Part shown: positions 7,252-12,561 of the stretch, one piece after another
How the letters are laid out: every line of letters begins with the position of its first letter
Numbering within the stretch: the first letter of the stretch is position 1
NCBI GenBank assembly: GCA_019241495.1
Contig: JAFAWZ010000052.1
Coordinates: 1 to 12,661 of the forward strand
Direction of reading: 5' to 3'
Origin: Acidimicrobiales bacterium
GTDB lineage: Bacteria > Actinomycetota > Acidimicrobiia > Acidimicrobiales > Palsa-688
Length of the DNA: 12,661 nucleotides
Made by a program: the position numbers and the translations under genes
The notes under the pieces: generated by a model
Told to the model about the DNA's origin: nothing
Databases searched by the model: none
Seen by the model: only the letters and a program-made list of their open reading frames with translations

Positions 7252-7445
7252 GCTGGGCTGTAACCATGGAAGGAAGATCTGACCCTGGGGGCATCGTGCT
7301 GCTCTTCGACGACCGGTCTGAGGCAGAGAGCATCGCCCACGAGATCCGCACCCGCGGCACGAGCGTCGTGGTGAAGTCGTACCCCGGCCCCGGGGCGCCG
7401 GCCAACCGGCCCACCCGACCGCAGGTCCAACCCGCCCCGCAGTAG
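7248..7445 (+). CDS. Small unknown protein translationally coupled to phoU
   Basis: 65 residues, not recognised. Its ATG overlaps the phoU stop (ATGA), and GAGGAG lies about six bases upstream inside the phoU coding sequence, so it is very likely translated. Residues 14-45 suggest one beta-alpha-beta unit: a hydrophobic strand (GGIVLLFDD), a helix (RSEAESIAHEIRTRG), then a second strand (TSVVVKSY). Residues 46-65 are Pro/Gly/Ala-rich and probably disordered. There is no signal peptide or membrane segment. Position suggests a partner or modulator of PhoU, which is inference. Confidence 0.7.
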   Translation: MSWAVTMEGRSDPGGIVLLFDDRSEAESIAHEIRTRGTSVVVKSYPGPGAPANRPTRPQVQPAPQ

Positions 7446-7457
7446 AGGCCCGGCGGG

Positions 7458-7475
7458 GCCGGTTGACCAACCGGC
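7458..7475 (+). terminator. Hairpin after the phoU unit
   Basis: GCCGGTT, loop GACC, AACCGGC is a perfect seven-base-pair stem 12 bases after the stop of the small gene. There is no U tract, as is common in high-GC actinobacteria, so terminator function is only likely. Confidence 0.4.
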
Positions 7476-7506
7476 TGGACCCTGACTTGCTCGGGCGCGC
7501 CCGCCA

Positions 7507-7524
7507 CTAACTTGACGGTGTCAA
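7507..7524 (+). promoter_or_regulatory. Possible sixA promoter with a small palindrome
   Basis: TAACTT (7507-7512) fits a TANNNT -10 element, and TTGAC GGT GTCAA (7512-7524) is a perfect short palindrome just after it. The gene has a GAGGGA ribosome-binding site further downstream. No -35 could be fixed. Confidence 0.2.
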
Positions 7525-7549
7525 CTGCCATCGCGAGGGACAGCCGCCG

Positions 7550-8020
7550 TTGCAACTAGTCGTGGTCCGCCACGCACACGCCGAGCCGAAGAAGACCTGG
7601 ACTGGCCCCGACGCGGACCGGCCCCTCGTGTCGCGCGGGCGACGGCAAGCCAAGAGCCTGGCCGCCCTGGTCGGGCGGCGCCGACCGGTGAGGCTCATCT
7701 CCAGCCCGGCGACGCGCTGCCAGCAGACCGTGGAGCCCTACGCCCGACAGACCGGCTCGAAGGTGGAGCTGTCCGGCAGCCTGGCCCGCGACGCCGGTCC
7801 CGCAGCCCTCGATCTGGTCAAGCAGTTGGTGGCGGACAACGCATCGCCGGTCCTGCTCTGCACCCACCGAGAGGTAATCATCGAGTTGCTGCCCCAACTG
7901 GTCAGGGACGCCGAGATGAAGCTAGTCCACCGGCTACCGGGAGCCAAGGGAGGCGCGTGGATCCTCCACTTTCGCGCCGGCAAGCTGGACAAGGTGGACT
8001 ACCGCCCGCCTACCGCCTAG
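7550..8020 (+). CDS. sixA: SixA-type histidine phosphatase (RHG family)
   Basis: 156 residues, the usual length for a stand-alone SixA. The N-terminal strand carries the catalytic phosphohistidine motif in LVVVRHAHAE (Arg7, His8). LISSPATRCQQTVEPYA (Arg56) and LLCTHREV (His106) supply the other active-site residues. Family members remove phosphate from phosphohistidine or small phosphoesters; it also resembles the C-terminal domain of mycobacterial MutT1, so a nucleotide or polyphosphate-related substrate is possible. Start: TTG at 7550, chosen because the first strand begins immediately and GAGGGA lies upstream. It follows the phoU unit after 104 bases with a hairpin between, so it probably has its own promoter. 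A link to phosphate signalling is inferred from position only. Confidence 0.88.
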   Translation: MQLVVVRHAHAEPKKTWTGPDADRPLVSRGRRQAKSLAALVGRRRPVRLISSPATRCQQTVEPYARQTGSKVELSGSLARDAGPAALDLVKQLVADNASPVLLCTHREVIIELLPQLVRDAEMKLVHRLPGAKGGAWILHFRAGKLDKVDYRPPTA

Positions 8021-8042
8021 CCGCCTTCCCCCAGACCCTCTC

Positions 8043-8060
8043 GTTTCAATTGTTTCAATT
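8043..8060 (+). repeat. Tandem 9-mer direct repeat, possible operator of the RES toxin-antitoxin pair
   Basis: GTTTCAATT occurs twice back to back in an AT-rich patch within GC-rich DNA, 29 bases before the antitoxin start. The second copy contains the candidate -35 TTCAAT, so a protein bound here would block transcription. Confidence 0.45.
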
Positions 8061-8081
8061 CAACGGCGCGAGGGGTAGGCT
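8054..8081 (+). promoter_or_regulatory. Candidate promoter of the RES toxin-antitoxin operon (leaderless type)
   Basis: TTCAAT (8054-8059), a 16-base spacer and TAGGCT (8076-8081) are followed after seven bases by the ATG at 8089. There is no convincing Shine-Dalgarno, so the transcript is probably leaderless. Confidence 0.4.
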
Positions 8082-8088
8082 GGCAGGC

Positions 8089-8607
8089 ATGGCCCAGCAG
8101 ATCTATGCGGACGTGCTGGCTCGAGCCGAGGCCCGAGCTCAGGTCGATCCGGAGTTCGCTGACCTTTTGACCGAACTGGTGAACATCCCGACTGGTACCG
8201 CCGGCGAGCTCGACCACCTGGCCGCGGTCAGGGTGAACGACCAGCGGCGACGAGAAGCGTTCGACCAGTTCCGGGCCGCCGCATTGACCACGGCCCAAGT
8301 ACAGGACCGTCTCGGGTTGGCCACCCCCCAGGCGGTTCACCGGTTGCGCAGCAGAGGGAGGGTCATCGGGATGCCCGTCGGCAACCACACCCTCTTCCCC
8401 TCCTGGCAGCTCAGCGGTGACGCTCTCCGGCCAGACCTCTCCAGGATCCTCGAGCTGCTGCGGCGCTTCACCGACGATCCTGTCGTGGCCGACCGGGTGA
8501 TGCGACTCGTGAGGGACGACCTGGGCGGCCTGAGCGTGATCGCCGCGCTCGACCGGCCTGACGTCCGGGATCGGGCATGGACCGCGCTCGCTGAGCTGGC
8601 GGCCTGA
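8089..8607 (+). CDS. Antitoxin of a RES-type toxin-antitoxin module
   Basis: 172-residue protein just upstream of the RES toxin, in the position of the MbcA/Xre-type antitoxin that neutralises the toxin and represses the operon. Residues 66-100 look like a helix-turn-helix (LTTAQVQDRLGLATPQAVHR) followed by LFPSWQL. The C-terminal part (PDLSRILELLRRF, then LGGLSVIAALDRPDVRDRAW) resembles the toxin-binding DUF2384-like region of MbcA/ParS antitoxins. Residues 1-65 are helical and not recognised. No signal peptide or membrane segment is present. I chose the ATG at 8089 for its TANNNT element seven bases upstream; the frame extends further left into the sixA end without support. The toxin starts 18 bases after its stop. 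The assignment rests on synteny plus weak motif likeness. Confidence 0.7.
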   Translation: MAQQIYADVLARAEARAQVDPEFADLLTELVNIPTGTAGELDHLAAVRVNDQRRREAFDQFRAAALTTAQVQDRLGLATPQAVHRLRSRGRVIGMPVGNHTLFPSWQLSGDALRPDLSRILELLRRFTDDPVVADRVMRLVRDDLGGLSVIAALDRPDVRDRAWTALAELAA

Positions 8608-8625
8608 CCCACCCCGCTCCGCTTC

Positions 8626-9303
8626 ATGTACGGAGATTTTCCGCCGACCCGACCGGCCGGCCTCCGCCGACGCACCCTTCGAACCGGCGCGGTTTGGTGG
8701 CGGATCGACGCCCAAGCAACGGAAGAATGGTCATGGACGGGATTCTCCGAACCTCGTAACCGCTTCGACCCAGAGTCTGGTGGGTTCCGGGTCCGTTACG
8801 CCGGGACAAGCCTGGCCGGGGCCGCCCGTGAGCGTTACGAGGCCACCGGGCGCTACATCCCGGTGGATCACGCCGGCCACCACCTCGTCCGGCTCCAGGC
8901 CCGCCGACCGGTAACAGTGCTCGATCTGCGCACCGACCGCAACCTCGACGCGCTCGGACTCGACGACCGGGTGAGCACCGGACGCGAGCCTCAAGTGTGG
9001 CAGGCATGCCACCGCCTGGTCGACGCAGCCCGCCACTGGTGGAGCGACGCCTCGCTCGACGGTCTGGTGTACCGGTGCCGGACCACGCCCTCCGGCTCCA
9101 CCAACCTGGCGTTCTTCTCTCTCGATCCGTTCCAGGCCTCGAGCCGCAGGCTCGATGAGTGCCCGGCTGAGCTGGCAGATCTGGTTCTTCGTAGCGGCTT
9201 CACGATCGGATTCGACCTGCGAGCCGGTAACCGCTTGGGAAGGTCGCCCCGACCGCGGCGATCGTCGCCGATGGCTGGCCATGATATCACTTGTCAATTG
9301 TGA
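8626..9303 (+). CDS. RES domain toxin (putative NAD+-degrading), with Cys at the usual Ser position
   Basis: 225 residues. RES toxins such as MbcT degrade NAD+ and are held in check by a partner antitoxin; the name comes from conserved Arg, Glu and Ser. Here the opening LRRRTLRTGAVWWRI, NRFDPESGGFRVRYAG (Arg46) and AARERYEATG (Glu69) match. In the third motif, DGLVYRCRTTPSGSTNLAFF, the residue aligned to the expected serine is Cys151; Ser156 and Ser158 lie nearby, so the alignment needs checking. The final 25 residues are basic and run into a palindrome at 9280-9310. It forms an operon with the antitoxin at 8089-8607. There is no Shine-Dalgarno at the ATG, so coupled translation is likely. 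It could be a toxin of changed activity or an inactive copy. Confidence 0.82.
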   Translation: MYGDFPPTRPAGLRRRTLRTGAVWWRIDAQATEEWSWTGFSEPRNRFDPESGGFRVRYAGTSLAGAARERYEATGRYIPVDHAGHHLVRLQARRPVTVLDLRTDRNLDALGLDDRVSTGREPQVWQACHRLVDAARHWWSDASLDGLVYRCRTTPSGSTNLAFFSLDPFQASSRRLDECPAELADLVLRSGFTIGFDLRAGNRLGRSPRPRRSSPMAGHDITCQL

Positions 9304-9310
9304 TATCATG
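9280..9310 (+). promoter_or_regulatory. Perfect 11-bp palindrome, candidate vapBC operator
   Basis: CATGATATCAC (9280-9290), spacer TTGTCAATT, GTGATATCATG (9300-9310). It is AT-rich in GC-rich DNA. The right arm contains TATCAT (9304-9309), a TANNNT element seven bases before the ATG at 9317, so a bound VapB-VapC complex would cover the -10. The stop codon of the RES gene (9301-9303) lies inside it. Confidence 0.65.
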
Positions 9311-9316
9311 TCTGAA

Positions 9317-9613
9317 ATGAGGCAGCTACTGCTCAGACTGCCAGACGAAGTTCATCGGCGACTGGCCGCCCGTGCCGGTCGCGAAGGACGGAGCATAAAC
9401 GCGGTGGCCGGCGAGATACTCGATGCGGCGGCCGACGCTGACGAAGGAGACCGCCGAGCTCGGATGCGGGCCCGGGCCGCGGCATTGGGAGTTCTTCGCT
9501 CCACCCCGGCGCTGACGGTCAGCACGACGCGCCGTCGGCGCATCATCGCTTCGACCCGCGGCATCGGGCCATTGGTGGATGAGCTGTTGAGAGAAGAGCG
9601 GGCACGGGAGTGA
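9317..9613 (+). CDS. vapB: VapB/FitA-type ribbon-helix-helix antitoxin
   Basis: 98-residue antitoxin. The N-terminal ribbon-helix-helix is clear: strand RQLLLRLPDEVHRRLAARA, turn GREGRSINAVAGEILDAA, as in FitA/VapB proteins that dimerise on palindromes. The basic C-terminal part (from about residue 50) would wrap the toxin. The ATG at 9317 was preferred because the family strand starts there and a TANNNT element lies seven bases upstream; an ATG at 9308, inside the palindrome, would add three residues. The stop overlaps the toxin GTG (GTGA), the normal antitoxin-first coupled layout. Confidence 0.85.
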   Translation: MRQLLLRLPDEVHRRLAARAGREGRSINAVAGEILDAAADADEGDRRARMRARAAALGVLRSTPALTVSTTRRRRIIASTRGIGPLVDELLREERARE

Positions 9614-10050
9614 TCGTGTACGTCGACTCGTCGCTGCTGGCGCGTGCTTATCTCGCCGACGAGCCGGGACACGACGACGCGGAGACAATGCTCGCCGATC
9701 CCCACCTCGGATTGATCACCGGCACCTGGACCAGAGTCGAGGTCTCAGAAGCACTCGTCCGTGCCGCCCGGGCCGGGCGGGGAGACGAAAGGGGCCTGCT
9801 CTCCCTGCTCGACGCGGATCTTTCAGAAGACGGTTCCGTAGCGGTTATCACCGCGCCCCAAGACGACATTGAGGATCACGCACTGCACCTCGTGCGAAAG
9901 TACGCGATCCGGGCCATGGACGCACGGCACCTGGCGGTGGCCGTACTGGTGGCGCCAAGCCTCGTAGAACCTGGAGAGGAGGTGGGCTTCGCCACTCGTG
10001 ACGAGGCCCAGTCCAGCGTGGCTAGGACGTTGGGCTTGCAGACGGTCTGA
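9610..10050 (+). CDS. vapC: VapC-family PIN-domain toxin
   Basis: 146 residues, slightly over typical VapC length. PIN ribonucleases cut RNA, often tRNA or rRNA, using acidic residues that hold Mg2+. The set is present: Asp6 in IVYVDSSLLARAYL, Glu44 in GTWTRVEVSEAL, Asp104 in IRAMDARHLAVAVL, and Asp131 in FATRDEAQ. The toxin is therefore probably active. It begins with GTG at 9610, overlapping the antitoxin stop by four bases; a second GTG at 9616 is possible. An insert of about 12 residues (VAPSLVEPGEEV) precedes the last motif. The following 97 bases (10051-10147) hold a short GAGCGCGCTC palindrome and the next promoter candidate. Confidence 0.9.
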   Translation: MIVYVDSSLLARAYLADEPGHDDAETMLADPHLGLITGTWTRVEVSEALVRAARAGRGDERGLLSLLDADLSEDGSVAVITAPQDDIEDHALHLVRKYAIRAMDARHLAVAVLVAPSLVEPGEEVGFATRDEAQSSVARTLGLQTV

Positions 10051-10136
10051 GAGCGCGCTCGAGAGCTGCGCTACGGGAGGGAACGGCCATCCCCCCGGTG
10101 AAGTTGATTCCCCAGGACCCAGGTCCGCCCGCCCCG

Positions 10137-10142
10137 TACCCT
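10137..10142 (+). promoter_or_regulatory. Candidate -10 element for the pspA operon (leaderless type)
   Basis: TACCCT lies five bases before GTG 10148 and eight before GTG 10151. No Shine-Dalgarno precedes either start. TTGATT at 10104-10109 is too far away (27 bases) for a normal -35. Confidence 0.3.
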
Positions 10143-10150
10143 GGTGTGTG

Positions 10151-10981
10151 GTGTCGAACCTCCCAGAGCCGCTCCGCCGCCGAGACGTGGTGCTCCACCC
10201 AAGCCTGCTCAAGGCGGCGGTGTCACCAACCGCGGTGGCCGCGACCGCGGTCGGTGCGGGAATCGGGGCCCTCGACCAGTCGATCGCCTTGGCTGTGGTG
10301 CTGGCCGTCGTGGGGTGGGGAGGACGGATGGTCGCCGCAGTGATCGCCAAGGCCCGTCGAGAGCGGGCCGCCCGGCCGCGACCGGCCCAGCTCGACCCGT
10401 GGTCGGTGCCCGAGCCGTGGCGGCAGCTGCTCCAGCAAGCCGGCGCCGCTCAGCTCCGCTTCGACCAGACGGTCGACGACTGGCCTGAGGGCCCGATCCA
10501 GGAGCGCCTGATCGCTCTCCGCCCGAGGTTCTACGCCGAAATGGACCTAGTAGGCGCCATGGCCCGACGCGGCGCGGCCCTGACCGGATGGACCGGCGCC
10601 GCGGGAATGTCGAACCGCCCGTCGGCCAACGCCCTGGCCGGCGAGCTTTTGCGGGCCGAAGCCGAGCGAGCCCGTCTGGGCGGGCGCTCACCGGGACGCG
10701 AGGCCCAGCTGGCTCGGGCCGAGGAGGCCGTCGCGGCCCAGCTCCGGGCGCTGCGCAGCTCGGAGGACGCGGCCGCGGTCGTGCACGACCGGCTCCGGGT
10801 GGCCGTGGCCCGCCTCGACGAGACCATCACCACCGTCCTGGTCCTCGGCGCGGAGGTTGGCTCGTTGGGCCACGTCGAAGGGGTGGTCGACGCCCTCCAG
10901 GACCTGAACGACGAGATGACCGCCCTGCACACCGGGCTGTCCCAGGCGGCCGGAACCCCGCCCGATTCTTTCACGCCGTAG
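10151..10981 (+). CDS. Membrane-anchored coiled-coil protein in operon with pspA
   Basis: 276-residue protein, not firmly recognised. After a short basic N-terminus (NLPEPLRRRDVVLHP) two hydrophobic segments (about 22-41 and 45-66) form a likely hairpin in the membrane, followed by KARRERAARPRP on the inner side. The cytosolic rest is Ala/Arg/Glu-rich; residues about 175-265 look like coiled coil (AGELLRAEAERARLGG, AEEAVAAQLRALRSS, VHDRLRVAVARLDETI, VEGVVDALQDLNDEM). One base separates its stop from the pspA ATG, so the two are one unit. Mycobacterial psp loci also carry a membrane partner of PspA (PspM), there downstream of pspA; this could be an analogue, but the similarity is of layout only. 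GTG 10151 was chosen from the -10 spacing; GTG 10148 is equally possible. Confidence 0.75.
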   Translation: MSNLPEPLRRRDVVLHPSLLKAAVSPTAVAATAVGAGIGALDQSIALAVVLAVVGWGGRMVAAVIAKARRERAARPRPAQLDPWSVPEPWRQLLQQAGAAQLRFDQTVDDWPEGPIQERLIALRPRFYAEMDLVGAMARRGAALTGWTGAAGMSNRPSANALAGELLRAEAERARLGGRSPGREAQLARAEEAVAAQLRALRSSEDAAAVVHDRLRVAVARLDETITTVLVLGAEVGSLGHVEGVVDALQDLNDEMTALHTGLSQAAGTPPDSFTP

Positions 10982-10982
10982 C

Positions 10983-11837
10983 ATGTCCTCCATGGGCATG
11001 ATCGATGTGCTGCGCCGCCAGTGGCGGTACTACACCGCCAAGACGCAGAGCCGCTTGGAGGAGTCCGCCGACCCGAAGGTCCAGCTCGAGCAGGCCATCG
11101 GCGACGCGCAGGAGCAGCATCGCCGGCTGGTGGAGCAGGCGGCCAACGTGGTGGCCAACCAGAAGCAGCACGAGCTGCAGCTGAACCGGGCCATGGAGGA
11201 GCTGGAGAAGGTGAACCGATCCACCCGCCAGGCGTTGATGATGGCGCAGGACGCCGGAAAGTCAGGCGACACCGACAAGGCCCGCGAGTACAACCAGACG
11301 GCCGAGGCGTTCGCCAACCGGCTCATCGCCACCGAGAACCAGGTCAACGACCTGAAGACCCTGAGCCTGCAGTCGGCCCAGGCCGCCGACCAGGCCCGAG
11401 CCGCGGTGCAGCAGAACTCGCTGGCCCTGCAGCAGAAGCTGGCCGAGCGCCAGAAGCTGCTATCCCAGCTGGACCAGGCCAAGATGCAGGAGCAGCTGAA
11501 CCGGGCCATGACCAGTCTGAACGAGGCGGTCGGCCAGGAGGGCCCTTCGCTCGATCAGGTGCGGGCCAAGATCGAGTCGCGCTACGCCCGGGCCATAGGC
11601 ACTTCCGAGCTGACCGGCCAGACGGTGGAGGCCAGGATGCTCGAGGTGCAGCAGGCCGCCATGGGGGCCGAAGCCAAGAGCCGCCTCGACGTCATCCGGG
11701 CCGAGTTGGGCATGGCCACGAGCGGCGAGATCTCCGGTCCGATCGCGTCGGGCGAGCTCGGCGCTGGCACCCCCGCACCTGGGGCGACTTCCACGGCCGA
11801 GCCGGCCAGCGCCGCCCTTCCTACCGAGGAGCCCTAG
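10983..11837 (+). CDS. pspA: PspA/IM30 family membrane-stress protein
   Basis: 284 residues. PspA binds stressed inner membrane as ESCRT-III-like helical assemblies. The sequence is almost wholly helical: an N-terminal amphipathic part (MGMIDVLRRQWRYYTAKTQ), then ADPKVQLEQAIGDAQEQHRR, QLNRAMEELEKVNRSTRQAL, AEAFANRLIATENQVNDLK, QQKLAERQKLLSQLDQAKMQ and VRAKIESRYARAIGTSELTG. This set is characteristic of actinobacterial PspA (the mycobacterial 35-kDa antigen type). The last 35 residues are a Gly/Pro/Ala/Ser/Thr tail. ATGs at 10992 and 10998 are alternative starts, and no Shine-Dalgarno is seen, consistent with coupling to the preceding gene, which ends one base earlier. No ClgR-type regulator is adjacent. 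It converges with the mazF remnant 26 bases downstream. Confidence 0.93.
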   Translation: MSSMGMIDVLRRQWRYYTAKTQSRLEESADPKVQLEQAIGDAQEQHRRLVEQAANVVANQKQHELQLNRAMEELEKVNRSTRQALMMAQDAGKSGDTDKAREYNQTAEAFANRLIATENQVNDLKTLSLQSAQAADQARAAVQQNSLALQQKLAERQKLLSQLDQAKMQEQLNRAMTSLNEAVGQEGPSLDQVRAKIESRYARAIGTSELTGQTVEARMLEVQQAAMGAEAKSRLDVIRAELGMATSGEISGPIASGELGAGTPAPGATSTAEPASAALPTEEP

Positions 11838-11863
11838 CGGCTCAGGCGTACGCCGCCAATCGA

Positions 11864-12149
11864 TCAACAGTCCACAGCGGCTCGAAGGGCGCGGCACGCT
11901 TCGACCATACGAACAGGGTCGAGTGCGCACATGCCGTCGACTGGATACGCCTTGGGTACGACCCTCAGACTGTCGAAGCTGGCTGCGCGCTCCGACGGCA
12001 TCCCGTCGTCAGAGCGCGCAGGTGACGGGCGCGGCCAAGACGTTGTGCAGCACCGGAATGGCGGCCGAGCGGGTCATGACCAGGAAGGGCCGCCGACCCA
12101 CGTCCTCGATCTCACCCCACCAGACTTGGCCGCGTCGCGGCTCGCTCAC
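11864..12149 (-). pseudogene. mazF: MazF-type toxin broken by an internal deletion and frameshift
   Basis: The first part starts at GTG 12149, overlapping the antitoxin stop (GTGA), and reads RRGQVWWGEIEDVGRRPFL then VLHNVLAAPVTCAL before TGA at 12011-12009. This is a normal MazF N-terminus. The C-terminal half follows in the +1 frame: DDGMPSERAASFDSLRVVPK, DGMCALDPVRMVEACRALRA, then a stop at 11866-11864. Family members, as I remember them, have about 14 residues between APVT and DDGMP; only 10 bases remain, so roughly 32 bases seem lost. The lesion is inside a hairpin (11984-12020). The toxin is probably dead, leaving the antitoxin orphaned. A +1 slip at CTC TGA would rejoin the frames but not restore the missing segment. 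Confidence 0.75.
11984..12020. repeat. Strong quasi-palindrome at the mazF lesion
   Basis: Plus strand: TGCGCGCTC, CGACGG, loop CATC, CCGTCG, unpaired TCA, GAGCGCGCA. That is a 9-bp outer and a 6-bp inner stem with one 3-base bulge. The bulge is exactly the TGA stop on the minus strand. Confidence 0.75.
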
Positions 12150-12400
12150 CACGGCTCCTCGGCGATCGCGTCGCGCAGGGAGGCAATGGCGGCCTCGCGC
12201 TCGGCATCACCCGCGGGAGTGCGCCGGTAGCCCTCGATCACAGATCGATCGATTCGACGGCGTCGGTCCGACTCTGCCAGCGCCTCGACACCAGCCCGGA
12301 CGGCGGCGGCCCGGCTCTCGTACACGCCGCGGGCAACGAGGTCATCGACCTGGTCCAACAGCTCTCGGGGGAGCCGCACGGCGATCTGTTCGGTTGCCAC
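12146..12400 (-). CDS. MazE-like ribbon-helix-helix antitoxin
   Basis: 84-residue antitoxin. Residues 1-40 form a ribbon-helix-helix: strand TEQIAVRLPRELLDQVDDLV, then ARGVYESRAAAVRAGVEALA. The rest is acidic-basic (SDRRRRIDRSVIEGYRRTP, then an Ala/Glu-rich end closing in EEPW), suited to binding a MazF groove. Its stop overlaps the start of the broken MazF. I chose GTG 12400; the frame also opens with TTG 12403 directly upstream. A palindrome at 12411-12429 covers the likely -10. The antitoxin appears intact although its toxin is broken. Confidence 0.8.
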   Translation of the reverse strand: MATEQIAVRLPRELLDQVDDLVARGVYESRAAAVRAGVEALAESDRRRRIDRSVIEGYRRTPAGDAEREAAIASLRDAIAEEPW

Positions 12401-12409
12401 CAAACGATG

Positions 12410-12429
12410 AGCATACCACCTTGGTATGC
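12410..12429 (-). promoter_or_regulatory. Operator palindrome and -10 element of the MazE-like gene
   Basis: GCATACCA, spacer CCT, TGGTATGC (12411-12429) is a perfect 8-bp inverted repeat. TATGCT on the minus strand (12415-12410) overlaps its end and lies nine bases before GTG 12400 or six before TTG 12403. This layout fits autorepression by the antitoxin. Confidence 0.6.
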
Positions 12430-12439
12430 GAATCGGTAT

Positions 12440-12556
12440 ATGGACCTAAGAGTGGTCTCTACCGGTCGGATCGTTGCGGCTCGCGGCGACGTCGGAGCCG
12501 CCCCGCTCGCTCAGATCCGCCAGACGATTGCGGTCATGCTCGACATCGCTGTCTGA
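12440..12556 (+). pseudogene. Possible C-terminal remnant of a second MazF/PemK-like toxin
   Basis: A 38-codon plus-strand frame reads MDLRVVSTGRIVAARGD then LAQIRQTIAVMLDIAV and stops. The pattern D-x-R-x-V-S followed by a final helix ending in LDI resembles the last 40 residues of MazF/PemK toxins. No matching N-terminal half is seen upstream, where the opposite-strand antitoxin lies. It may be a decayed relic or chance; no ribosome-binding site is visible. Confidence 0.35.
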
Positions 12557-12561
12557 CCTGC

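Noticed and set aside
8043..8060. CRISPR-like repeat
   Set aside because: Only two 9-base copies with no spacer between them; no cas genes.
7957..8088. Longer start for the RES antitoxin, overlapping sixA
   Set aside because: The extra 44 codons are an out-of-frame reading of the sixA end and the promoter region, with no ribosome-binding site.
11021..12025. 334-codon plus-strand open frame through pspA
   Set aside because: An Ala/Gly/Arg-rich shadow of the high-GC pspA gene in another frame, running past its stop into the mazF remnant.
8089..12556. Mobile genomic island
   Set aside because: Toxin-antitoxin modules are clustered, but no integrase, transposase, tRNA site, flanking direct repeat or clear base-composition shift was seen, and pspA lies in the middle.
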